DNA from: Ophthalmolycus amberensis
Taxonomy: Eukaryota > Chordata > Actinopteri > Perciformes > Zoarcidae
Direction: 5' to 3'
Assembly: GCA_024529925.1 (NCBI GenBank)
Contig: JAFEUB010000487.1
Coordinates: forward strand, 1 to 64,000
Length of the DNA stretch: 64,000 nucleotides
In this document: positions 21,210 to 34,266 of the stretch, in pieces
Layout: each line of letters begins with the position of its first letter
Position numbering within the stretch: the stretch's first letter is position 1
Notes under the pieces: generated by a model
What the model was told of the DNA's origin: nothing
The model's input: the letters and a program-made list of their open reading frames with translations, nothing else
The model's database searches: none
Made by a program: the position numbers and the translations under genes

Positions 21210-24200
21210 CACTGCAGTTTATTTCACTCCATCCCACATACAGATACTCACATGTGGATTCATCCGCCGCTGAAAATAGTCCCCAACAAATGCTCCCGTT
21301 GGTCTGATAAAAGCTACAGCGGCATCCCTCTGACCTGACAACACAAGGCTCAGTGCTCTGAGAATAGACGTGTTCTTGATAGAAAATGAGCTGAATATGA
21401 ACATTTATGTTTATTTATGTTTTATTCACATCAAGTAAACTTTTAAAAGTACTGACCGGATCAGCGTCTGAGCCGTATCACACGGGGTCTTTGTGTGTAT
21501 TGCAGGTTTTAACGGGCATCTTTGGAGTTGGAGTGAAAACAGCCGAGCGGTGGATCAGAGAGGGGATCGTCAGCCTCCAGCAGCTGCAGCTTTCAGAGCA
21601 AACGCTCAACCGAGCTCAACAAGCAGGCGAGTGTTCCGTCTGCCGTCGCTCTGTAGTTCACCTGGTTCCTCTCTGAGCGAACGTCGTCTCTCCAGGTCTG
21701 CGGCACTACGAAGACCTCAACCGGCCCGTCACGAGGGCCGAGGCCGCCGCCGTCGCCGCCGTCGTGGAGGAAGCCGTCGCGTCCGTGCTGCCGGGGGCTC
21801 GGATGACTCTGATTGGAGGATTCAGGAGGTAACAGAGCAGAAACACACCCGCTCTCATGACGCTCCAAGTTTGAATAAAAGTTCATCCTGCCTTCATCAG
21901 GACGCTGGAATGATCCGCAGGTTTCAGAGGTAAACGTGAGCACGGGGTCAACCAAACATGTCGTCAAGGTACTTGATGGACGCAGACCGTTTTGGACGCA
22001 GAGTTCTTCTCTTTGCATTTACAAATGTAGCTTCCATGTGTCTGCACGTCTCCTTCAGCCTAAGAATGTATTAAAACAGCTTAAATGTGGTTCACAAAAG
22101 TGCTAAATATCTTCTGTTGGTTATTGAATGTTTCTGGATGTGGTCTGCAGGCTGTCGGGAGACGTTTTATACACTTACACAATAATCTGTCTCATAGTAA
22201 AGAATCTTAAATAACTACATATAGTGCCGCTTATCTGGGTCCAGTTTGCTTTAATGAATTTAACGAATATTAATAAAGGTTATTGTTGTATTCTGGTGGA
22301 CATTATCATCAGATCATCCAGAGGAGTCCCCTGGTCCTGTGGGACTCGTTTCATTTCACTCACTTTAAACGTTTCATTCGACGGCACCGTGTCTCCAGAG
22401 GGAAGCTGACGGGCCATGACGTTGACTTCTTGATGACGCACCCGGAGGAGGGCAGAGAGGCGGGGCTGATGCCTAAAGTCGTCTCCTGGTTGGACTCTCA
22501 GGTAGATTCTGAGTCTCACGTCAACATCTTCCCCTGGAGGTGCTTCTTTTTAACCCTCCTCTTTCGCTCCCGTCACATTGTTCTCTCTGTGGTCTTGATT
22601 TTCATTTCAAAATAAAAGTCCTGTTCCTCTCTATAGAAACAGAACCACCATGACTGTTTATTTGAGACGGAATTTTAAATGAGACACGCAGAATATAGTT
22701 CTTTCCTGAAATATCACAATTTTAAGCTTCGTTTTTGTTGCTTTTTCTGATGGAGGCGTTACGCACACATGATGTGTTCAAGGACCGTTGGAAAGATGAA
22801 AATCTGACCATAATGTTGGGTTTTACAGCTTATAGCCGTGATAAACGGTGTCGTTTTGGCGATTGTTTAAAGAAAACACGCTTTCCAATCCCGCCATTGG
22901 GTTTTGTGGCCCAGAGCGTTGATCGTCTGGACGTCACGGTAACAGTTCTCTCTCTCTCCAGGGTTTCCTCTTGTACCAGAAAACTACCAGAAACTGTTAC
23001 CTGGAGGCTAAGGACGGTCCCGCCCGGCCCTCTTCCAACATGGACCGCTTCGAGAGGTGTTTCTCCGTCTTCAAACTGCCCGAGGAGGCGAGACGAGGAG
23101 GCGAGGAGGCGAGAGGAGGAGACGAGGAGGCGGAGCCGTGCAGCGGTCTTGCAGCCGCGTCGCAGGTCAAAGGTGAAGGACCGAGGCCGTGGAGAGCTGT
23201 GAGAGTGGACCTGGTGGTTTCTCCCATCAGCCAGTTTGCTTTCGCTCTGCTGGGCTGGACCGGGTCCAAGGTGACCGTTCATACCGACTGTAAGATGTTC
23301 TGATGGTGAGCGAGGCCTTCACTGACTCCACCTTCTCTGCAGCTGTTCGAGAGAGAGCTGCGACGCTGGGCGGGTCACGAGAAGGCCATGTCTCTGAGCA
23401 GCCACGCGCTGTACGACAACAAACAGGTGAGCCTCTCTGGAGATACAACTACCAAAGTCAATGTGTGGTGTGTGTCATTCATGTCATCAACCAGGAAGTA
23501 GAAAGACTGCAAATAAAACCACAAAGGGCGGTTGGGAAGGGAGGTGGATTGTTCAAACAAGAACAGGAATTATTTTAACCCAAACCATCTTTTATTAAAC
23601 CGAACTACGTATTTCACGATATTTTCTTAAACCTAACTCAGTATTTCACAATCTTTTATTAAACCCAACTACGTATTTCACGATCTTTTATTAAACCTAA
23701 CTACCTATTTCACGATCTTTTATTAAACCTAACTACATATTTCACGATCTTTTATTAAACCTAACTACGTATTTCACGATCTTTTATTAAACCTAACTAC
23801 GTATTTCACGATATTTTATCAAACCTAACTACGTATTTCACGATCTTTTATTAAACCTAACTACGTATTTCACGATCTTTTATTAAACCTAACTACGTAT
23901 TTCACGATCTTTTATTAAACCTAACTACGTATTTCACGATCTTTTATTAAACCTAACTACGTATTTCACGATCTTTTATTAAACCGAACTAAGTATTTCA
24001 CGATCTTTTATTAAACCGAACTAAGTATTTCACGATCTTTTATTCAACCTAACTACGTATTTCACGATCTTTTATTCAACCTAACTACGTATTTCACAAT
24101 CTTTTATTAAACCCAACTACGTATTTCACGATCTTTTATTAAACCTAACTACGTATTTCACAATCTTTTATTAAACCCAACTACGTATTTCACGATCTTT

Positions 24201-24935
24201 TATTAAACCTAACTACGTATTTCACGATATTTTATCAAACCCAACTACGTATTTCACGATCTTTTATTAAACCTAACTACGTATTTCACGATCTTTTATT
24301 AAACCTAACTACATATTTCACGATATTTTATCAAACCTAACTACGTATTTCACGATCTTTTATTAAACCTAACTACGTATTTCACGATCTTTTATTAAAC
24401 CTAACTACGTATTTCACGATCTTTTATTAAACCTAACTACGTATTTCACGATCTTTTATTAAACCGAACTAAGTATTTCACGATCTTTTATTCAACCTAA
24501 CTACGTATTTCACGATCTTTTATTCAACCTAACTACGTATTTCACGATCTTTTATTCAACCTAACTACGTATTTAACGATCTTTTATTCAACCGAACTAC
24601 GTATTTAACGATCTTTTTGTTTCCTGTGAAGACGGAAGCTTATTTTGTATTTGTTTATATTCTATATTTTTCATGTAATGAGCAGAAATTGACTCGTGTT
24701 GCTGGACTTTCATAGGAAAACGAACAAAAGACGAGGAGTAACTTTTTCTTCAGATATGAGAAGCGCTGTTTGAGAACACGTTGAACCATTCAGCTCATGT
24801 TTTCTTGCACAGTTCATAGTTTGTCTCTTTGAATCACTATTCCTACAGAGCAGATACCTGAGAGCTTCGTCAGAGGAGGAGATATTCGCTCATCTTGGTC
24901 TGGAGTACGTTCCTCCGTCAGAGAGAAACGCCTGA
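17965..24935 (+). CDS. polm: DNA polymerase mu (family X), 11 coding exons
   Basis: Exons are 17965-18155, 18864-19041, 19845-19943, 20043-20213, 20300-20371, 21506-21626, 21696-21828, 22399-22501, 22962-23270, 23343-23426 and 24849-24935. They give 515 residues in frame (human 494). Pol mu fills gaps and joins ends in nuclear non-homologous end joining and V(D)J recombination. An N-terminal BRCT domain (about 27-120, with THVVCE and LLDVSWFTES) precedes the lyase-like and helix-hairpin-helix regions (GLPCLGGHS; IFGVGVKTAERW). The palm follows: GGFRRGKLTGHDVDF supplies His328, Asp329 and Asp331, and RVDLVV supplies Asp439. GWTGSK and the C-terminal HLGLEYVPPSERNA match Pol mu rather than TdT. 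Intron 6 (21627-21695) is GC-AG. Residues about 396-420 form a longer, Glu/Arg/Gly-rich loop than in human. Intron 10 carries a 32-bp minisatellite. Confidence 0.95.
19490..19800 (-). mobile_element. Dispersed repeat copy A (polm intron 2), carries a CTCF-like motif
   Basis: The reverse complement of this segment matches 25255-25460 and 47038-47285 over long stretches. Shared blocks include GCATCCCCTGCTTTATGGTCT, GAACATCATGCTGTATTGAA and GAAACTAGAGATTGAGACCA. Its left end extends into CCACCAGGGGGCGACTCC. It is a non-autonomous element that I recall as common in fish; the family is not named here. Confidence 0.85.
21173..21210. repeat. (TCA)n microsatellite
   Basis: This is a run of TCA triplets in polm intron 5. 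Confidence 0.95.
21235..21390 (-). mobile_element. Dispersed repeat in polm intron 5
   Basis: The reverse complement contains GGGGACTATTTTCAGCGGCG and GATGAATCCACAT. A second copy of this block is at 28515-28560 in the opposite orientation, so it is interspersed. Confidence 0.7.
23585..24620. repeat. 32-bp minisatellite in polm intron 10 (about 32 copies)
   Basis: Units read CGATCTTTTATTAAACCTAA followed by CTACGTATTTCA, with variants (ATATTTTATCAAAC, AACCGAACTAAG, TTCAACC). They are clustered so that short blocks of variants repeat in order, suggesting segmental duplication inside the array. It occupies most of the 1,422-bp intron 10. Confidence 0.95.
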
Positions 24936-25139
24936 ACACACCTGATGAGGACGGAGCAGGTACAGGAAGCGTAACGTAACAACACGGCCGCTCAGCATCC
25001 CGGATGAATATTTACTCACAAATCAACAAGTTTAAAAGTTTATTCGACAACCAAAACAAATCACATGTTTTAAACTATGAGACTCATTTTAAACTCTTTA
25101 ATGAAGCAATTGTTCTATATAAGTATATAAGTAAAAGGA

Positions 25140-25465
25140 ACACGTCACCCGTTGGTTTGTGGATGTTTTCAAGCCTCGAGTTCGGCGATTTTGCCGTCGC
25201 CATCTTGGATTACGACCGTCGCCATGTTTTGTTTTTTGCAACCAGTGAACAGGAAGTGAACATATATGGCCTGAGGAGGAGTGACGTAGAGACGCCGTAT
25301 ACGTCTCTGGTAGCGACCTGTCAATCAGCGTGTAGCCCCGCCCTAAAGCATCCCCTGCTTTATGGTCTGTGTGACTCTAAATGGACCATAATGTACTAAA
25401 TGAACATCATGCTGTATTGAAGAAGACTTGAAACTAGAGATTGAGACCATGAACTCATGTTTAAT
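25140..25465 (+). mobile_element. Dispersed repeat copy B
   Basis: This copy shares with 19490-19800 (inverted) and 47038-47285 the blocks GTGTAGCCCCGCCCTAAAGC, CATCCCCTGCTTTATGGTCT and GAAGAAGACTTGAAACTAGA. Its left part also holds GTCGCCATCTTGGATTACG. It begins about 200 bp downstream of the polm stop codon. Confidence 0.85.
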
Positions 25466-25652
25466 CTGCTGAACTGTTATATAAACGATCTTCACATTAA
25501 AGGTATAATATGTCAGTTTTTGACATTAAAATGTGTAAAAACAACTTATATGTTGTTAAATTCTGTACTTACATTTATCCCAAATGTTTCCAACAATTTA
25601 CAAACCGTGAAATCTGTCATTTTAATCAAGGTGCGTTTCATTTATTCGCCTG

Positions 25653-25655
<3 letters not shown>

Positions 25656-25702
<47 letters not shown>
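25656..25702. repeat. (TA)n microsatellite
   Basis: This is a TA dinucleotide run in the intergenic space downstream of polm. Confidence 0.95.
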
Positions 25703-25704
<2 letters not shown>

Positions 25705-25984
25705 CTTTTATAAACTGACTATCAGTTTTAAGCCACATTTTCACAACACCCCGTTTAGATCTTTGTGGTTTTAAACCAGATTAAATATTTGAGTTGTCTT
25801 AAGTTGAATGAAGCATCAGCTCGTCTCTCAGCTCCTCCAGGAAAGCGCCGGAGGAACTCAGATTTTTAACGTGAAGCTGCTTTTCTTCAGAGTTTTAATC
25901 AGCAGGAGACCTCTGTGGTAAAAACACTGCAGTGAAGACAACAACTCCCATGATGCCGCGCTGCTGCACCGTTGTTGTTGTTGT

Positions 25985-26070
25985 TGATCTTAAAGGTGAA
26001 CCTCATGGTGGCGCCAGAGGAAAAGTCAGAGGATTCATCCTGAAATACATGAAATATATTTAAATATTAC
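25985..26070. mobile_element. Fragment of a dispersed repeat
   Basis: The stretch reads GGTGAACCTCATGGTGGCGC, then CAGAGGAAAAGTCAGAGGAT and TCATCCTG. I recall this phrase as part of a common fish repeat. Only a fragment is present and it cannot be classified here. Confidence 0.4.
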
Positions 26071-26687
26071 AGTCTGGACCAGAGACGGGAGACTCTGCTG
26101 TCCTGCAGGAGATCATGATGACACAACAACAGATAAGAGAAGAAGAGTCTGATTCAATCAAACAAGAAGCTGAAACACTTCTACCACTGAGGTTCTTTCT
26201 ACTTTGATGATTTCCTGCAGCTCGTACATCGGGACACGTTTTACTGCGTTTTACTGTGTTTTAAAGGAACGTTTCCTCAAACACACAGCTGTGTACTACT
26301 GACCCGTATCCTGCAACGGCTTCTTCTGATCTGAACATTCAAGATGAAACCACAGTGGAAGCAGCAAGTAGTCGGTTACAGTTTGAGCTACTTTTACTTT
26401 ACTCCAGTATTTCCATTTCCTGCTACTTTCAAATGTCGTATTTCTTACTGCACTGCATTAATCTGACGGCTTTAGTTACTTTACAAGTTAAGATTCAACA
26501 TTAGAAACACAAGATAAACTAAAATAAAACGCTTCGTTAAAGATCAAACCCCTTTGACCTCTGACCTTTTAGATATAAATCATTCTGCGTCTGCTCGTCA
26601 TGTTTCAGATGTTATCAGTTCCTCAAACTTCTCACGTGTTTCATTTAAATAACCGTTAAAAGAAAAATGTAATTATCCATAATTCAA

Positions 26688-26798
<111 letters not shown>

Positions 26799-28514
26799 TG
26801 AACTCTCAGGCGTTTCCTTCACCTCTCCCTAACAGCCTCATTAACCTCTAAATACCAGTTTAACATCAAAGACAGCGTCGGTGCTCACACCTCCTCCTCC
26901 TCCTCCTCCTCCTCCTCCTCCTCCTCCTCTCTGACATCAACACATTTCTCAGCCTTATTGTTTGTCTTCTTCTTCTCTTCTTTTCCTCCTCCTTAATCCT
27001 TCTTCTTCTCCTCGGCCTTCTTCTTCTTCTACTTCTTGTTTGTCTCCTCCTCCTCCTCCTCCTCGGCCTTCTTCTTCTTGTCCTCCTCCTCCTCCTGTGT
27101 TTCCTCCGTTCATCCTTCCTATGTATCTCAGTCTCTGAGGAGGAGAAGTGGCCTCCGTGTGTCTGAAGAGCTTTTATTTCTTCGTCTGCGTCGACACGTC
27201 CGTGTTCTTGACACCGTATGTGTGAACGAGAGGAGACTCTCAGTCTGGACCTCTGAGCTCAGACATCTCTGTGGAAATCTTCATTCTTTCAGCTTCTTCA
27301 AACTAACGAGCTCTAGTTTCTGTTCATCACCAGGAATTAATATGTAACCGCGTGTTTACTAAACATGTTCCTGTGAAAACAAAAGAGTCAAATAAAAACA
27401 CTGCGATACCAGTAAAAGTCAAAGTATTGATCATCTCTGGAAAATACAAAACTAAACCTACAATATAACAACCAACGCTTCAGACTAGTCAAAGGTAAAT
27501 ATACCCAGTGGTAAAAGTACCAATACAGCAATATTTAAAATAGTATTACCAGTTGAATGTACTGAAAGTATGAGCAGTAAAAGTACTCGCTCTGCAGTAA
27601 AATGTCTCCGGTGACTGATACGTACTTCAAAATGTTGATTTACTGTCTAATTCATTAATTATTACAAATGTATGATTTAGTATTTATCTCTAAATTATGA
27701 CTCAATACATTCCTTATTATATCTTAACTTTTGACTTATTTTTCATGATCATAAAATAGAAAAATACAAGTAGCAAAGAACTGCACTAAAGTATTGTACA
27801 ATGAAACTTTCATCATCTATCTTTTAAACCAGGACTTGTTTCTTATTTCTGTTTGTGTAAATATTTAACTCTTTCAGCACAAACAAAAACCCATTGACCT
27901 CCATTAAGCCCAGATTTAGCATTTCTCAATATTAGTGTTTGTTTGAGTGAAATGAGCCTTAAATCTTTGTTTATTTGCAACTTTTAACTCTTTTTTTCGA
28001 GGGTTTATTTTCTGCATAATCCTTGTTTACATCTTTTGTGCACACACACACACACACACACACACGTCAGGATCACAGTCTGGTTCATCGTGTGTGCGTG
28101 TGCGTGTGCGTGTGCGTTCTCGTCCCTGCTGCTGTCTGTGTGGTGACCGTCTCCTGCTGAGCTCGTCTGTGATTGGCTCCTCTCGGACCCTTTCATCTCT
28201 AATGGGCCTGTTTGCTGCTCTGTTATGGACACAAACACACCTCGACCCCCCCGAGGGGGGAGACACATGTCCCAACCTGGTGCTCACATCTCTGCAGCTC
28301 ACGTCTCCGTCTTTATCAGGTTTTTAGAGATAAAATCCTAAATAACTCGGTGAAACTCGTCTTGAATACAGAAGCTTTGAAGGAGAATCTGCTTTGTTTT
28401 TATTATCGTCATCAAATCTCATGAATCAGCGTGTTTCTGACTTCCTGTCTGTGTCTCAGCTCCAGCACGATGATTCCTCACAAACATACTTTCTTCTTTT
28501 AAAAAGAGACAATA

Positions 28515-28570
28515 GTGCATTTATGGGGGACTATTTTCAGCGGCGGATGAATCCACATATGGAGCCACAG
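28515..28570 (+). mobile_element. Dispersed repeat fragment (same family as 21235-21390)
   Basis: It contains GGGGGACTATTTTCAGCGGC and GGATGAATCCACATATGGA, matching the reverse complement of 21240-21285. Confidence 0.65.
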
Positions 28571-28974
28571 AGTGAGTTGTCTTTAACTTGGAGCAACTTT
28601 GAGGTGTCTTCTTAAAATAAAGTTGCGTCACAAGTTAATCTACTGTATTCAAATGTACAAATCAATCCGCTGCATGAGTTCATCATAAATCAACTCTGTG
28701 ATACAGTCATCCTTCAGAAATAAATTAAATAAAACAATAATTAATGACAAAGCTCTTTGTATTTCTTTACAAAAAATATTAATATTTAGAATATTATTGC
28801 TCAGTTTAGCATAAAGTAAAAACAACCTGAAGTGTAAATTATTAAGAGGAAAAGAAGAACTACAAATACATTAACATATTATATTTGTACTTTAAAAGTA
28901 AATATACATATTTAAACACTTCAGGTGGAAAAAAACAAAGTGAATATTTCCCTATTTTAATTAGACCTGAGAAC

Positions 28975-29235
28975 AAACCCAGTGGCAGTAAAATGTAAAG
29001 AAGCGATCGGATGGGCTGAAGGCTCCTGGATGCAGATGAAGGCGCTGTGATGACGCTCTGATGACGCTCTGATGACGCCCCAATAATCATTGATCTCCTC
29101 TGCCGGCCCGTCTGTAACGCGCTCAGTTAGGACCTCTTCCTCTGTCCCCATTGATCCCTATCAGCCCCCATCAAAGGCTCCCGGGGCTTTGATGGGGGGC
29201 CGGCGGGACCGGTCCTGGTGGACAAGCAGGCGCTG
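28975..29235. promoter_or_regulatory. Candidate regulatory element with TCF/LEF motifs upstream of the VENT gene
   Basis: This non-repetitive, GC-richer island holds three TGATGACGC repeats (29049-29080) and a 12-bp inverted repeat, CCCCCATCAAAG at 29165-29176 and CTTTGATGGGGG at 29187-29198. Each arm contains a TCF/LEF consensus core (ATCAAAG or CTTTGAT). It lies 5.2 kb upstream of the VENT homeobox start. The enhancer function is inference. Confidence 0.35.
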
Positions 29236-29384
29236 CGACTCCCCTCCTGTGAGGAGGGGGAGGGGGGGGGGGGAGTCTCTAGGTGTCTTTAGATTGTGAC
29301 ATTTAAATTTCTCCCCCCTCGAAAAAACATCAGAATCCATCTGACCTGAGGCTCCTCAGCTGCTTCAAGGGCCACAGAGAGTAC

Positions 29385-32300
29385 CATGTACACCTGAGTA
29401 CTATCACTAACATGTATATATCAGGTACTTTTACTTTATCTGAGTACTATCACTAACATGTATATATCAGGTACTTCTATTACTTTATCTGAGTACTATC
29501 ACTAACATGTATATATCAGGTACTTCTACTTTATCTGAGTACTATCACTAACATGTATATATCAGGTACTTTTACTTTATCTGAGTACTATCACTAACAT
29601 GTATATATCAGGTACTTCTACTTTATCTGATTACTATCACTAACATGTATATATCAGGTACTTTTACTTTATCTGAGTACTATCACTAACATGTATATAT
29701 CAGGTACTTCTACTTTATCTGAGTACTATCACTAACATGTATTTATCAGGTACTTTTACTTTATCTGAGTACTATCACAAACATGTATTTATCAGGTACT
29801 TTTACTTTATCTGAGTACTATCCCTAACATGTATATATCAGGTACTTTTACTTTATCTGAGTACTATCCCTAACATGTATATATCAGGTACTTCTACTTT
29901 ATCTGAGTACTATCACTAACATGTATATATCAGGTACTTTTACTTTATCTGAGTACTATCACTAACATGTATATATCAGGTACTTCTACTTTATCTGAGT
30001 ACTCTCACTAACATGTATGTATCAGGTACTTTTACTTTATCTGAGTACTATCCCTAACATGTATATATCAGGTGCTTTTACTTTATCTGAGTACTATCCC
30101 TAACATGTATATATCAGGTACTTTTACTTTATCTGAGTACTATCCCTAACATGTATATATCAGGTACTTCTACTTTATCTGATTACTATCACTAACATGT
30201 ATATATCAGGTACTTCTACTTTATCTGAGTACTATCACTAACATGTATATATCAGGTACTTCTACTTTATCTGAGTACTATCACTAACATGTATATATCA
30301 GGTACTTCTACTTTATCTGAGTACTATCACTAACATGTATATATCAGGTACTTTTACTTTATCTGAGTACTCTCACTAACATGTATATATCAGGTACTTT
30401 TACTTTATCTGAGTACTATCCCTAACATGTATATATCAGGTACTTTTACGTTATCTGAGTACTATCACTAACATGTATATATCAGGTACTTCTTCTTTAT
30501 CTGAGTACTCTCACTAACATGTATGTATCAGGTACTTTTACTTTATCTGAGTACTATCCCTAACATGTATATATCAGGTACTTTTACTTTATCTGAGTAC
30601 TATCCCTAACATGTATATATCAGGTACTTTTACTTTATCTGAGTACTATCCCTAACATGTATATATCAGGTACTTTTACTTTATTTGAGTACTATCCCTA
30701 ACATGTATATATCAGGTACTTTTACTTTATCTGAGTACTATCACTAACATGTATATATCAGGTACTTCTACTTTATCTGAGTACTATCACTAACATGTAT
30801 ATATCAGGTACTTCTACTTTATCTGAGTACTCTCACTAACATGTATATATCAGGTACTTTTACTTTATCTGAGTACTATCCCTAACATGTATATATCAGG
30901 TACTTTTACTTTATCTGAGTACTATCCCTAACATGTATATATCAGGTACTTTTACTTTATCTGAGTACTATCCCTAACATGTATATATCAGGTACTTTTA
31001 CTTTATCTCAGTACTATCCCTAACGTGTATATATCAGGTACTTCTACTTTATCTGAGTACTATCACTAACGTGTATATATCAGGTACTTTTACTTTATCT
31101 GAGTACTATCACTAACATGTATATATCAGGTACTTCTACTTTATCTGAGTACTATCACTAACATGTATATATCAGTTACTTCTACTTGATCTGAGTACTA
31201 TCACTAACATGTATATATCAGGTACTTCTACTTTATCTGAGTACTATCACTAACATGTATATATCAGGTACTTTTACTTTATCTGAGTACTCTCACTAAC
31301 ATGTATATATCAGGTACTTTTACTTTATCTGAGTACTATCCCTAACATGTATATATCAGGTACTTTTACTTTATCTGAGTACTATCACTAACATGTATAT
31401 ATCAGGTACTTTTACTTTATCTGAGTACTATCACTGACATGTATATATCAGGTACTTCCACTTTATCTGAGTACTCTCACTAACATGTATATATCAGGTA
31501 CTTTTACTTTATCTGAGTACTATCCCTAACATGTATATATCAGGTACTTTTACTTTATCTGAGTACTATCCCTAACATGTATATATCAGGTACTTCTACT
31601 TTATCTGAGTACTATCACAAACATGTATATATCAGGTACTTTTACTTTATCTGAGTACTCTCACTAACATGTATATATCAGGTACTTTTACTTTATCTGA
31701 GTACTATCCCTAACATGTATATATCAGGTACTTTTACTTTATTTGAGTACTATCACTAACATGTATGTATCAGGTACTTTTACTTTATCTGAGTACTATC
31801 ACTAACATGTATATATCAGGTACTTTTACTTTATCTGAGTACTATCACTAACATGTATATATCAGGTACTTTTACTTTATCTGAGTACTATCACCAACAT
31901 GTATTTATCAGGTACTTTTACTTTATCTGAGTACTATCACTAACATGTATATATCAGGTACTTTTACTTTATCTGAGTACTATCACTGACATGTATATAT
32001 CAGGTACTTCCACTTTATCTGAGTACTCTCACTAACATGTATATATCAGGTACTTTTACTTTATCTGAGTACTATCACTGACATGTATATATCAGGTACT
32101 TCCACTTTATCTGAGTACTCTCACTAACATGTATATATCAGGTACTTCCACTTTATCTGAGTACTCTCACTAACATGTATATATCAGGTACTTTTACTTT
32201 ATCTGAGTACTATCACCAACATGTATTTATCAGGTACTTTTACTTTATCTGAGTACTATCACCAACATGTATATATCAGGTACTTTTACTTTATCCGAGT

Positions 32301-32455
32301 ACTATCACTAACATGTATATATCAGGTACTTCTACTTTATCTGAGTACTATCACTAACATGTATATATCAGGTACTTCTACTTTATCTGAGTACTATCAC
32401 TAACATGTATATATCAGGTACTTCTACTTTATCTGAGTACTATCACTAACATGTA
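29385..32455. repeat. 46-bp minisatellite array (about 66 copies)
   Basis: Units read GAGTACTATCACTAACATGT, then ATATATCAGGTACTTTTACT and TTATCT. Recurrent point variants (CCCTAAC, CTCTCAC, TTCTAC, TTCCAC) are arranged in repeating blocks, which indicates unequal exchange or segmental duplication within the array. It lies between polm and the VENT gene, and no gene is inside it. Confidence 0.97.
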
Positions 32456-32621
32456 TATATTCTGAATTAAGTACTTTTACTGTTGGCAACATTTTCAAAG
32501 TTCTTGTTCTTGTTCTTGTTCTTGTTCTTCTTCTTCTTCTGTAGTTTATATGTTAGTATTAGCTCCAGCTGTTTGTCTCCATAGCGATGAGCTGAACGTA
32601 AACAAACATTTTATTTAATTT

Positions 32622-32674
32622 CCTCTCTCCTCTCCTCTCCTCTCCTCTCTCCTCTCCTCTCTCCTCCTCTCTTT
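32622..32674. repeat. CT-rich simple repeat (CTCTC)n
   Basis: The run is composed of TCCTCTCCTCTCC-type pyrimidine units. A (TTC/TTG) run precedes it at 32503-32540. Confidence 0.85.
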
Positions 32675-32927
32675 ATCTAATCAAAAGCTCTGTTTCATGT
32701 CTGACCTGATTAACCATTTAAAGACACAATGTGTTTGTTTCGCTCCATTTGCACACAGAACAGCGCCTGTCTTCCTCCTCTTCCTCCTCAGTATCGGGTC
32801 CGTCCAGGCTGCTGCTGGTGATGAAGATGATGATATGAACCACTTCACAGGTCTGGATCATCGTCTTCAGGTCGTTATCAGACACAAAGCCTCCAATAGA
32901 TGATCCCCATTATGTATATATGAGGTA

Positions 32928-33165
32928 CGGGATCATCATCTGGGATCATCATCTGGGATCATCACCAGGGATCATCCTCTGGGATCATCATCTGGGATCA
33001 TCCTCTGGGATCATCCTCTGGGATCATCATCCGGGATCATCCTCTGGGATCATCTGGGATCATCATCTGGGATCATCTGGGATCATCCTCTGGGATCATC
33101 ATCTGGGATCATCTGGGATCATCATCCGGGATCATCCTCTGGGATCATCATCCTGGATGATCTGG
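32928..33165. repeat. GGGATCATC tandem repeat
   Basis: Degenerate 9- to 13-bp units of GGGATCATCATCT, GGGATCATCCTCT and GGGATCATCT are present. The open frame over it is a repeat artefact. Confidence 0.9.
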
Positions 33166-34266
33166 TACATTGATCCACTCACTGCTCATTGTCTCACTTG
33201 TCTCCTTTCAGCTTCTTGTTTTGCGTAGCGTCTGTAAACGAGGAGCAGATGATCATCAGAGGAACACTTGAGGAGCATCAATGTTTGATTAATGTTTGAA
33301 AGAAAAGAAACATTATTTTATTATCAATGAATCTGCAGAAAGTAGAGAAAGAACCCTCGTTATCATCTCACAAAGCTCCGTGTGACGTCTGCAGATGTTC
33401 TATTAATGAATAAATTCATCTTTTGGTCTTTAAAATATCAGTTTCTCTCTGTCAGACAGTCCACATTTACAAACACAGAAAACAAAGAAAAGCTCCAAAT
33501 ATTTGTATCATAGAAACTTTAAGCGAAACATTTGTGTCCAGTTGTTGCAAGTTATTCTTGTTTTCTATGAAAAACACATTGAATATAACACAGAGCTGCT
33601 TTAAAAGAGAATTGAACTTTATATTTTGTGATCTAAATATTGATTCTGCTCATGAGTTCAATGTCACATGATGAAGCTGCAGGAACACAAGAAAGAAATG
33701 AAACAGGCATAAATAATAACAATTATTGTGAAAGTTATTCACCAGTGTTTATATTCATACGTCAGAGAACTGTCAGAAATAACACGAACACTGTTCACAT
33801 GTAAAGAGGTTTTATTCAGACGGATTCTTGTGCTTTTAAATGTTGAAACATTAAAACTGAGAAACACATTCAACTGTTTAATAAAAGAAGATAAATGTTC
33901 TCTGTTGTGATCTTCTGAATCTGGATTTTTGACAGATTTTAATGTGAATTTTATTGATTATTTATTCATTTTTACTCTATTTATTTATTGTTTATTCAAA
34001 CTGTCAGAGTGAGGGAGACAGAAACAGGTTTGTATGATTTATTTACAGTGAGGAGGGTTTGTGGAGGAGATGCAGACAGTTTGGGGCGAGGTGTGTCTAT
34101 TATCTTTTATTTGGGGGGGGGGGCAGGAAGGAGGAGGAGGGGGGGGGGTCCTGTCCAGACTCACTGGAGCCTTGTTGTAACAGCCTCATTGAGACTGAAT
34201 GAGACATCTTAATTACTCCAGTTGTGAAAACTAAAGGAGGGAAGGAGGGAGGAGGGAGGGTGTGTG

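Noticed and set aside
27036..27347. Ser/Phe-rich 103-codon open frame
   Set aside because: It is driven by CTC/TTC low-complexity DNA and has no recognisable domain.
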